Notes under the pieces: model-generated
Told to the model about the DNA's origin: nothing
The model's database searches: none
The model's input: the letters and a program-made list of their open reading frames with translations, nothing else
Translations under genes and position numbers: made by a program
Assembly (NCBI GenBank): GCA_016208315.1
Contig: JACQYF010000002.1
Coordinates: 1-39,819 of the forward strand
Reading direction: 5' to 3'
DNA length: 39,819 bases
Source of the DNA: Chloroflexota bacterium
Lineage (GTDB): Bacteria; Chloroflexota; Anaerolineae; UBA4142
Shown: positions 33,824-39,819 of the stretch, piece after piece
Layout: every line of letters starts with the position of its first letter
Numbering within the stretch: the first letter of the stretch is position 1

Positions 33824-34941
33824 CTAAATCAGTAGCCAGAGTGCGATCGCCGCCAATCCGCCCATCGCCCCTCCAAAAAAGAAGGGCGCTTGCGGCCCGA
33901 ACGCGTCCCAGAGAAAACCGGCGAAGAGCGACGCGGGCAGCAGGCCGACGCCCACAAAGGTCGCGTGCAAGCCGATGAGCGTTCGCCTTCGGTCAGCGCG
34001 ATGTAAATCCCGTAGGTCGCGAACAAGCCCCACAATTGCAGCGGGTTGGCAATCGCAAAGCCAACGTAAACGATGCCGTAGGTAGAGTAGCCGAGCACGA
34101 GGAGCGACTTGCGCCCCACGCGGTCCGATAATCGTCCGGCGGGCCACGAGGCGAGGGCGTAAATGATGTTAAAGACCAGGTACATCAAGATAACGGTCGC
34201 ATCGTCAAAGCCCTGATTCTTGGCGCGCAAGAGCAGGAATTGGTTCGAGGAATTGCCGAGCGCAAAGATAAAGACGACGACCAGAAACAGCTTGAGCTTG
34301 CGATCCATCGCATGCCAGCGCGCGCCCAGATTTCGCCACCACGGGACACGGGGCTCGGCCCGCGCGTGGGATGGAGCGCGGCGCGCAAGTTTCTCGCGCA
34401 CGAAGAATAGGGCGACGACGCCAAGCAGAGCAGGAACGATCGAAAGCAGAAAGATACCGGTGAAATCATCGCGCAGCGAAACGAAAAATACGTACGCCAG
34501 GATGACGCCGACGCTCGCGCCCGCGCTGTCGAGCGCCCGGTGCAAGCCGAACGCGCTGCCGCGTTTTTCCGGGTCAGCAGAATCGGCGATGAGGGCATCA
34601 CGCGGGGCGGTGCGGATTCCTTTGCCAATGCGGTCGGTCAAGCGGCCGGCGAGGACGAGCGGCCAGGCGGCCGAGAGGTACAATAGCGCTTTGCCGATCG
34701 CGCTGGCCGAATAGCCCAAAATGGTGAGCGGCTTGCGCTGCTGAAGCCGGTCCGACCAATATCCCGAAAAAACGCGGATGAGACTTGCGGTGCTTTCCGC
34801 CAACCCTTCGATAAATCCGACGATCGCGGGGCTTGCGCCGATCCGAGCGGAGGTCAGGTAAAGCGGCAGCAGAGGATACACCATCTCCGAGCTGACGTCA
34901 GTGAGAAAGCTAGCGATGCCGAGGATGATGACATTGAACAT
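33824..34941 (-). pseudogene. MFS transporter, frameshifted near its 3' end
   Basis: Starts at ATG 34941; upstream open codons are heptamer repeat. The first ~320 codons give a good 12-helix-type major facilitator protein: FLTDVSSEMVYPLLPLYL, SGYWSDRLQQRKPLTILGYS, LTDRIGKGIRTAPRDALIADS, RLSDRVGRKSLLVLGYS, GIYIALTEGE. At about 33985 the frame loses its sense and runs on to 33829. The neighbouring frame, ending at 33824, supplies the expected ending (TLIGLHATFVGVGLLPASLFAGFLWDA in parts). About 15 residues usual in relatives (the VEKAL-VAD region) also seem missing, so this looks like an out-of-frame deletion rather than a single-base slip. The substrate is unknown. Confidence 0.75.
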
Positions 34942-34948
34942 GCTTCCG

Positions 34949-34977
34949 ATTATATGCCAAAGCCGCGCAGGCGTCAA
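34949..34977 (-). promoter_or_regulatory. Sigma-70-type promoter for the MFS gene, leaderless layout
   Basis: TTGACG (34977-34972), 17-bp spacer, TATAAT (34954-34949) on the minus strand. The ATG at 34941 is 7 nt past the -10, about where transcription would start, so the mRNA may be leaderless. Confidence 0.7.
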
Positions 34978-34984
34978 CGGAATT

Positions 34985-35085
34985 GGAAGTTGGAAATTAG
35001 AAGTTAGATGTTGGAAACTCGCCTCCAATCTCCAATCTCCAACTTCCAACTTCCAATTTCCAACCTCCAATTTCCAACTTCCAGA
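34985..35085. repeat. Inverted heptamer arrays (GGAAGTT)5 / (TTCCAAC)9
   Basis: Five units GGAAGTT, GGAAATT, AGAAGTT, AGATGTT, GGAAACT (34985-35019), a 3-nt gap, then nine units of YTCCAAY type (35023-35085), so the two halves can pair. It separates the MFS promoter from the plus-strand RNA/hydrolase unit. Same family as 14425-14466. Confidence 0.9.
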
Positions 35086-35107
35086 ATTTGCTCTTTTGAA
35101 ACACTTC

Positions 35108-35116
35108 TGCTAGAAT
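35108..35116 (+). promoter_or_regulatory. Extended -10 element
   Basis: TGC plus TAGAAT (35111-35116). Transcription would begin around 35123, right at the edge of the structured segment. No properly spaced -35 is seen. Confidence 0.4.
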
Positions 35117-35123
35117 CGCTGGC

Positions 35124-35300
35124 GTGAGTACCCCAGAGCACATGGTCTGGCGCTCGCCAGGCCATTGACCATCCCGCGGTCCCTCACCGCCGTATGGTCC
35201 TCCCGGTCACACCGTTGCGTCTTGACGCGTGATCGCAACAAGCTCCCACAGGCATGTCCGGTTTGCCTGTCCGATATTCCCATCTGTACCCTGGGCCATG
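35124..35300. ncRNA. Multihelix structured RNA candidate (HEARO/omega-RNA-like?)
   Basis: Four hairpins in a row: ATGGTCTGGC-GCTC-GCCAGGCCAT (35142-35165); GACCAT...GCGG/CCGC...ATGGTC (35167-35199); GTTGCG/CGCAAC (35214-35239); ACAGGCA/TGCCTGT (35248-35270). CCCAG (35132-35136) and CTGGG (35291-35295) could close them. The region has no credible gene. It is either the long leader of the downstream hydrolase or an independent RNA. GTGA at 35124-35127 borders it, which recalls HEARO elements, the RNAs of IscB systems; no iscB gene is in the window. Strand is not certain. Confidence 0.45.
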
Positions 35301-35350
35301 CAAGGGGTTTCTCCGAGCGTGTCCAGAGTCAGTAGCAGAGGTCAGGAAAA

Positions 35351-38203
35351 TTGAACAAAGCACCATCCAGTCCGGTACTGCGGACGCTAGACGCCTTTCT
35401 GGAAGGACGCACAGGCGGCTGGTTCATCAACATCGTCGTCATCCCCGCGCTCGTCCTTTTCGCCATCGTTCTCCCACCTCTCGCGTTGCCGCAGCGGTTG
35501 CTGGGCGCCGGGTATACCGGCATCTCACCCGCCAACGGCGGCGCGGTCGAAGATGTAGACGGAACCCAGTTTTCCATTCCCGCGGGCGCAACGAAAAGCG
35601 GCGTTTCCATCAAACTCACGACGGTGGCACGGGATGCCTTTATGAAAGGCACGCCGGCTCAATCCCTGCCCGCCGTCCTCGACATCAAAAGCCCACTCTA
35701 CCAACCTGCGCTCCAGGGTCAAATGCCCTCGCTCGCGATTCTCTCGATCCCGATCCCGGAGGGCGCGGACCCGCTCACGACCCTCGACGTATACGGTTAC
35801 GTGGGCAAGAAATGGGTCAAGCTCCCGTTCCAGACTTATCTCGACGATCAACGAATCGAGACGTACCTGAGCGGCGCGATCCCCGAGGGCGTCGTCGTCG
35901 CGCAAACGCAAAAGCAGACGCCCGCCATTAGCGCAGACCTCGGCGGGAAAAACACCTTGCCCGCGGCCGCGCAAGCGCTGCTCGCCCAAGTCAACCCACT
36001 CGGTCTGACGATTGCCGACAGCGGCGGCGTCGCCGGAAGTGTACCCGCAGTACCCGAGACGAGCGCGTCGAGTCCGTTCCAAGTCCTGCCGACCGTCGGC
36101 AATCTGGTGGGCGATCAACTCCGCAGCGACCTCACGGACGATATGATCACGAACGTCGCGACGCGCAAGCAGCACGTTCAGGCGCTCGTAGACCTCGCCG
36201 TCGAAAAGCTCTACCCTGGACTGAATATTGATTACCAGGGCGTTACCGCCGATAACAAGAACGAATTCACCGCGTTCGTGCGCGAACTGGCTCAGGCGCT
36301 CCATGCCAAAGACAAGGTGCTGAGCGTCACGCTCGCGATGCCGGTCGCCAAATCTGCCGACACCTGGGACACGGGGCCCTACGATTGGGCGGCTATCGGC
36401 CAATATGCCGATATTGTTAAAATCCCGCTGCCGGCGAATCGCGAGGCATACGCGGGGACTTTGCCGCTCGTCGAAGCGTACTTGCAGTGGGCGGTGGGAC
36501 GCGTCGACCGCTACAAAATCGAGCTGACCTTTTCCGCGAGCGGGCGCGACGAGTTCGGCGCGTCGTATGCACCCATTAGTTTTGCGACGGCGCTCCGCCT
36601 GCTGGGTCCGCTCACCGCCGAGGACAAGATCGAGCCGGGCGACAAGGTGACGCTCGATCTCCCCAAACTGCGCGAGAGCGGCCTCAAATACGATGCGCCG
36701 ACCGGGCTGTATTCGTTCGCCTACAAAGACGTCAAGGGACAGACACACACGGTGTGGCTGGAAAGTGCCGATAGTCTTTCGAAGAAAATCGCGCTCGCGC
36801 TCCAATTCAATCTGCGCGGCGTCGCGCTGCGCGACATTATCGCCGACGGAGTGGACGCGCGCGCTTGGGATGCATTGAAGCAGTATCGCCAAACCCAAGC
36901 GCCCGGCTACAAATCCACCCTCGCGATCGTGTGGCAAGTGAACGGTCAGCAGATCGGCAAATCATCTTTGGCCGACCCCAAGTTGGTGTGGACCGCGCCG
37001 GGACAGCCCGGCGATCAAAAAGTGGAAGCGGTCTTTTCGTTCGACGATGGCAAGTCCATCGCCGGCGGCACCGGGACCACGACCGTTCAAGTGGCGGTCA
37101 AGGTCGTGCCGACGCCCGTGCCGACCAAACCGCCGGCCGTCGTTGCACCTCCAGCGCCCAAGCCGACGGCGGTTCCCCCGCCCGCGGTCGCCGCGAGCGG
37201 GACCTTCCGCGGCCAGAACTTGTTCAACTACGGCGCGCAACTCAACTGGACGAATAGCGACAACAACGCGGAAATGGCGCAACTCGCCCAAATGGGTTTC
37301 AAGTGGGCGAAGGTTCAAGTGCGCTGGTGTGATATCTCTGGTTCGAGAACGCAGGCGGACTTGAGCCAGATCGGTCGCCTGCTCGATGCGGCAAACGCCA
37401 AGGGCATCAAAGTGCTGCTCAGCGTCGTCTGCGCGCCCAGATGGTCGCGCGCGGATGGCGGCGCGGGCGGGTCGGGGCCACCGGACAATATGCAGGATGC
37501 GGCGGACTTTATGAACGGCATGTCGTCGTTTTTCTGCGCCAACCCTGCCTACGGTGCGCTGGAAGTTTGGAACGAGCATAATTTGCTTACCGAGTGGCAC
37601 GGCAAGCCGATTTCCGCGGCGATGTATTTGGACATGCTCAAGCGCACCTATACCGCGGTGAAAAAGTCCTGTCCGCGCATTATCGTCGTCTCCGGCGCGC
37701 CAACTCCGACGGGCGTAACGAACGAGACCGCGATGGACGACGTGGCATTCCTGCAGCAAATGTATGCCAACGGGTTGAAAGATTACTCGGATGCGATTGG
37801 CGCGCACCCGAGCGGTTTCGCTAATCCCGCCGACGCCGCGCCGGGCACGCCCAATCCCACGGGGCAATTCCAAGGACATCGCTCGTTCTATTTCCGCGGG
37901 ACGATGGAGGCCTATCGCCAAGTCATGGTGGCGAACGGCGATCGAGATAAACAAATCTGGCCCACCGAGTTTGGTTGGGGAGTTGATCCCAATCCCAAGC
38001 CGGGTTACGACTATGAAAAATTCATCACGGTGGAGCAGCAAGCCGCGTGGCTCGTCAAGTCCTACCAGTTGATGAAATCCTGGGGCTATGTCGGCGTGGC
38101 GATTCTGTGGAACCTCGACTTTATGGACATGAACAATGAGACGGGAGCGTTCCACGTGCTCGGTCGCCCCGCCTTCGATGCGCTGGCGGCGATGCCCAAG
38201 TAG
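35351..38203 (+). CDS. Membrane-anchored protein with degenerate GH18-like and GH5/39-like modules
   Basis: 950 aa, TTG start after AGGAAAA; no ATG is available nearby. One membrane helix (about 25-46) anchors it with the bulk outside. Residues about 50-160 form a beta-rich domain. About 250-520 resembles the GH18/YaaH barrel (YPGLNIDYQGV, LSVTLAMPVA, YDWAAIGQYADIVKI), but the catalytic Glu of DxxDxDxE is replaced (NIDYQ), so it is probably inactive and carbohydrate-binding. A Pro/Ala linker (about 590-615) follows. About 620-950 is a barrel with acid/base Glu in LEVWNEHN and nucleophile Glu in IWPTEFGWG, as in GH5/GH39-clan enzymes. Likely acts on a surface or extracellular polysaccharide. 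Confidence 0.75.
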   Translation: MNKAPSSPVLRTLDAFLEGRTGGWFINIVVIPALVLFAIVLPPLALPQRLLGAGYTGISPANGGAVEDVDGTQFSIPAGATKSGVSIKLTTVARDAFMKGTPAQSLPAVLDIKSPLYQPALQGQMPSLAILSIPIPEGADPLTTLDVYGYVGKKWVKLPFQTYLDDQRIETYLSGAIPEGVVVAQTQKQTPAISADLGGKNTLPAAAQALLAQVNPLGLTIADSGGVAGSVPAVPETSASSPFQVLPTVGNLVGDQLRSDLTDDMITNVATRKQHVQALVDLAVEKLYPGLNIDYQGVTADNKNEFTAFVRELAQALHAKDKVLSVTLAMPVAKSADTWDTGPYDWAAIGQYADIVKIPLPANREAYAGTLPLVEAYLQWAVGRVDRYKIELTFSASGRDEFGASYAPISFATALRLLGPLTAEDKIEPGDKVTLDLPKLRESGLKYDAPTGLYSFAYKDVKGQTHTVWLESADSLSKKIALALQFNLRGVALRDIIADGVDARAWDALKQYRQTQAPGYKSTLAIVWQVNGQQIGKSSLADPKLVWTAPGQPGDQKVEAVFSFDDGKSIAGGTGTTTVQVAVKVVPTPVPTKPPAVVAPPAPKPTAVPPPAVAASGTFRGQNLFNYGAQLNWTNSDNNAEMAQLAQMGFKWAKVQVRWCDISGSRTQADLSQIGRLLDAANAKGIKVLLSVVCAPRWSRADGGAGGSGPPDNMQDAADFMNGMSSFFCANPAYGALEVWNEHNLLTEWHGKPISAAMYLDMLKRTYTAVKKSCPRIIVVSGAPTPTGVTNETAMDDVAFLQQMYANGLKDYSDAIGAHPSGFANPADAAPGTPNPTGQFQGHRSFYFRGTMEAYRQVMVANGDRDKQIWPTEFGWGVDPNPKPGYDYEKFITVEQQAAWLVKSYQLMKSWGYVGVAILWNLDFMDMNNETGAFHVLGRPAFDALAAMPK

Positions 38204-38212
38204 CGGGAACAC

Positions 38213-38236
38213 GTACACAGGTAAACAAGGAAACAA
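38213..38236. repeat. Octamer repeat (GTAAACAA type)
   Basis: GTACACAG, GTAAACAA, GGAAACAA directly after the hydrolase stop; same octamer family as 23465-23552. Confidence 0.7.
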
Positions 38237-38241
38237 GTCAA

Positions 38242-38265
38242 GGCGCGTGCCGCAAGGTGCGCGCC
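38242..38265 (+). terminator. Intrinsic terminator of the hydrolase gene
   Basis: Ten-pair stem (38242-38251 with 38256-38265, two wobbles) capped by a GCAA tetraloop and followed by GTTTGCTTTTG. Confidence 0.7.
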
Positions 38266-38278
38266 GTTTGCTTTTGGG

Positions 38279-38317
38279 TTGACCAATGCCACACGACGAT
38301 GTATAATATGATGTATA
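38279..38317 (+). promoter_or_regulatory. Promoter and possible operator of the toxin-antitoxin pair
   Basis: TTGACC (38279-38284), 17-bp spacer, TATAAT (38302-38307). ATGTATA occurs twice (38300-38306, 38311-38317), 11 bp apart, one copy spanning the -10. Ribbon-helix-helix antitoxins bind such short repeats, so autorepression is likely. Confidence 0.7.
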
Positions 38318-38339
38318 GTGTTGCATTAAGGAGGCCGCT

Positions 38340-38594
38340 ATGGCAATCATGATTCGCAAGCAAATCTACATCAACAAGCAACAAGAAGCGACGCTAAAGC
38401 GCCAGGCCAAGGAATTGGGGACAACGGAGGCGGAACTAATTCGCCAAGCCATTGACCGGCAAGTGACGGTGCGTTTGAAACCTGATCGCACGCTCTGGCG
38501 GAAAGAGCGCGAGTATATCCAAAAGCTGATTGCCCAAGGCCCTGTTCCGGGCAAGCGCACTTGGCGGCGCGAGGACGCTTATGGACGCCGCTAA
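38340..38594 (+). CDS. Ribbon-helix-helix (CopG-type) antitoxin
   Basis: 84 aa, ATG after AAGGAGG. Residues 4-40 fit a ribbon-helix-helix DNA-binding fold: beta strand IRKQIYINKQQEATL, then helices around KELGTTEAELIRQAID. The Arg/Trp-rich C-terminal half (LWRKEREYIQKLI, KRTWRRED) would be the toxin-binding part. Its end overlaps the PIN toxin gene by 14 nt. Expected to neutralise the toxin and repress the shared promoter. Confidence 0.85.
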   Translation: MAIMIRKQIYINKQQEATLKRQAKELGTTEAELIRQAIDRQVTVRLKPDRTLWRKEREYIQKLIAQGPVPGKRTWRREDAYGRR

Positions 38595-39036
38595 GGTGTT
38601 GGTGGACACCAATGTTCTGGTTTACGCGTACGACCGTTCTGAGCCGGAAAAGCAGAAACGCGCTTTGCACGTCCTTGACGCGTGTGCGGAGACCGAAACA
38701 GGAGTCCTCAGCACTCAGGTATTGTCAGAGTTCTTTTGGAATGTCACACGGAAAATTCCCACTCCCCTGTCAATTCTTGATGCCTGCGAACGCGTGCAAG
38801 TTTACGCCTCGGCATGGTCAATACTGGATATTACCGAGTTGATTGTCTTGGAAGCCCTCCGCGGCGTGCGCGAGCACCAGTTCGCTTACTGGGACGCCCA
38901 AATCTGGGCAACCGCGCGGCTGAACCAAATTCCACTGATCTTGAGCGAAGATTTTTCGGATGGCGCTATCATAGAAGGGATTCGCTTTCAGAATCCCTTC
39001 TTGCCTGCCTTTGATTTGCATGTGGTGCTGGCATAG
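38581..39036 (+). CDS. vapC: PIN-domain toxin, VapC type
   Basis: 151 aa from the ATG at 38581, preceded by GAGGA inside the antitoxin gene; the frame is open upstream but those codons belong to the antitoxin overlap. PIN acidic residues are present: Asp9 in VDTNVLVYAYD, Glu50 in LSEFFW, Asp105 in YWDAQIWA, and a fourth in ILSEDFSDG. VapC proteins are Mg-dependent RNases that cut tRNA or rRNA when free of antitoxin. Active-site residues look intact, so the pair is probably functional. Confidence 0.9.
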   Translation: MDAAKVLVDTNVLVYAYDRSEPEKQKRALHVLDACAETETGVLSTQVLSEFFWNVTRKIPTPLSILDACERVQVYASAWSILDITELIVLEALRGVREHQFAYWDAQIWATARLNQIPLILSEDFSDGAIIEGIRFQNPFLPAFDLHVVLA

Positions 39037-39053
39037 CTTCCGAAAGCCAATTA

Positions 39054-39110
39054 GACCCGAAGGGTTAGGCGGCTCCGCAGGAGCCGAGGAAACCCCTCGG
39101 GTCTTGTATT
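39054..39110 (+). terminator. Terminator after the toxin-antitoxin pair
   Basis: GACCCGAAGGGTT (39054-39066) pairs with AACCCCTCGGGTC (39091-39103) with small mismatches, enclosing CGGCTCC-GCA-GGAGCCG (39070-39086). TTGTATTTTG follows. Confidence 0.65.
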
Positions 39111-39113
39111 TTG

Positions 39114-39142
39114 TTGACGCCATGCGCTCGATGGTATAGAAT
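39114..39142 (+). promoter_or_regulatory. Sigma-70-type promoter for era
   Basis: TTGACG (39114-39119), 17-bp spacer, TAGAAT (39137-39142), about 80 nt before the predicted era start. Confidence 0.6.
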
Positions 39143-39165
39143 GTGACCGTTCAACCGTTTTACCA

Positions 39166-39205
39166 ATTGACTGATTGACTAATTGATTGATTGACGAGTT
39201 GACTA
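39166..39205. repeat. Octamer array (ATTGACTG)n in the era leader
   Basis: ATTGACTG, ATTGACTA, ATTGATTG, ATTGACGA, GTTGACTA: five consecutive 8-bp units between the promoter and the era start. Confidence 0.85.
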
Positions 39206-39223
39206 TCCGCCTTGGAGTTGAAT

Positions 39224-39819
39224 TTGGAACAGAACGAAACACCTCAGAATCACAGATCCGGCTTTGTCGCCGTCGTCGGCAAGCCGAACGTGGGCAAGTC
39301 CACGCTGATTAACGAATACGTCGGCGAGAAAATTACCATTGTCTCGGACAAGCCGCAGACCACGCGCCGCATCATCCGCGGCATTCTCACGCGCCCGGAC
39401 GCGCAAATTATTTTTGTGGACACCCCGGGCATCTACCATGCCGGCTCGCGCGGTCGCGGACCCCAGAAACGCGGCGGTCACACACCCTTGCTCAATCGCG
39501 TCATGGTCGAGTCCGCGGTGAATGTCCTCGACGAAGTGGACATTGTCGTATTCGTCGTGGATGGCTCGCGCCCGCCAACCGAAGAAGACAAACATATTGG
39601 AGGGTTGCTGAACGATCGGGCGCAAGTGCCCGTTTTGCTGGCGCTCAACAAGTCAGATTTGCTCAAGCCCATAGATGTGCAGCCGGTGACCGAGGCGTAC
39701 TGGGCCATCGTCAAGCACGCCGACTGGATGCGCGTCTCGGCGACGCGCCGCGACAACTTGGACAAACTGCTCGATCAAATTCTCGCGCGCTTGCCGGAGG
39801 GCCCCGAACTGTTCTCGCC
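39224..39819 (+). CDS. era: GTPase Era, 3' end beyond the window
   Basis: Partial: 198 codons, open to the window end. TTG start at 39224 chosen because GGAG lies 6 nt upstream; the frame opens at 39203. Era binds 16S rRNA and assists small-subunit assembly. G1 is [10 protein letters not shown]2 the Thr pair in KPQTTRR, G3 VDTPG, G4 NKSD and G5 SAT. After DTPGIYH a Gly/Arg-rich stretch ([16 protein letters not shown]) makes the switch II region longer than in Era proteins I know. The C-terminal KH domain lies outside the window. Confidence 0.93.
   Translation, partial: MEQNETPQNHRSGFVAVVGKPNVGKSTLINEYVGEKITIVSDKPQTTRRIIRGILTRPDAQIIFVDTPGIYHAGSRGRGPQKRGGHTPLLNRVMVESAVNVLDEVDIVVFVVDGSRPPTEEDKHIGGLLNDRAQVPVLLALNKSDLLKPIDVQPVTEAYWAIVKHADWMRVSATRRDNLDKLLDQILARLPEGPELFS

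Noticed and set aside
35184..35366. 60-codon minus-strand frame opposite the structured RNA
   Set aside because: Its sequence follows the RNA stems and shows no protein family; more likely a by-product of the structured segment.
38210..39220. tRNA or rRNA genes in the intergenic gaps
   Set aside because: I looked for cloverleaf arms and TTCGANNC in the gaps and saw none; the hairpins there fit terminators and repeats.

Overview
The window looks like a chromosomal segment of a Chloroflexota bacterium (Anaerolineae-like), probably from an environmental genome. This is inferred from gene content: a fused transaldolase/glucose-6-phosphate isomerase, DUF4058, DUF1361, a GerW/YtfJ-like protein, a small 'YLLRLW' protein, many GTG/TTG starts and high GC (about 60% in most lines). 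There are no rRNA or recognisable tRNA genes. Dispersed palindromes and 7-8 bp tandem repeats are unusually common.

Layout. (1) 1-6000, plus strand: a lipoprotein with two esterase domains, two small hypotheticals, a TPR lipoprotein, a promoter-terminator unit that may make a ~160-nt small RNA or attenuated leader, and an acyl-CoA ligase. (2) 6078-13199, minus strand: a putative copper/metal envelope operon. It runs from a cupin-type XRE regulator through a degenerate multicopper-oxidase-like protein, a cupredoxin-tailed protein, a DUF4418 protein and a MacB/FtsX-type ABC permease and ATPase to a TAT-exported, Met-rich multicopper oxidase. (3) 13533-28706, mostly minus: sugar and pentose-phosphate metabolism. 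It has a ROK fructokinase, alpha-galactosidase, 6-phosphogluconolactonase, G6P dehydrogenase, Tal-Pgi fusion, RpiB and transketolase, with DUF1361, pRiA4b-like, DUF4058, NIPSNAP, GerW and methionine aminopeptidase genes between or beside them. gnd and rpe are not in the window. (4) 28736-31497: a lower-GC island with a split DNA methyltransferase and a candidate PD-(D/E)xK restriction enzyme. (5) 31573-34941: an FGGY kinase, a histidine phosphatase and a frameshifted MFS transporter. (6) 35100-38203: a strongly structured candidate RNA followed by a membrane-anchored two-module glycoside-hydrolase-like protein. (7) 38279-39819: a vapBC-type toxin-antitoxin pair with its own promoter, then era, cut by the window end.

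How it fits together. G6P dehydrogenase and lactonase (4-bp overlap) make 6-phosphogluconate. Tal-Pgi, RpiB and Tkt interconvert pentose and hexose phosphates. Alpha-galactosidase, the ROK kinase and the FGGY kinase could feed sugars into this pathway. The main theme for a second look is repeat invasion. Three sugar-metabolism enzymes (6-phosphogluconolactonase, Tal-Pgi, FGGY kinase) carry what look like in-frame repeat insertions. Heptamer/octamer arrays sit at many gene borders and supply start or stop codons. Two genes (MFS, methyltransferase) look disrupted by internal out-of-frame deletions. The most novel candidates are the multihelix RNA at about 35124-35300 and the promoter-to-terminator RNA at about 4102-4262.
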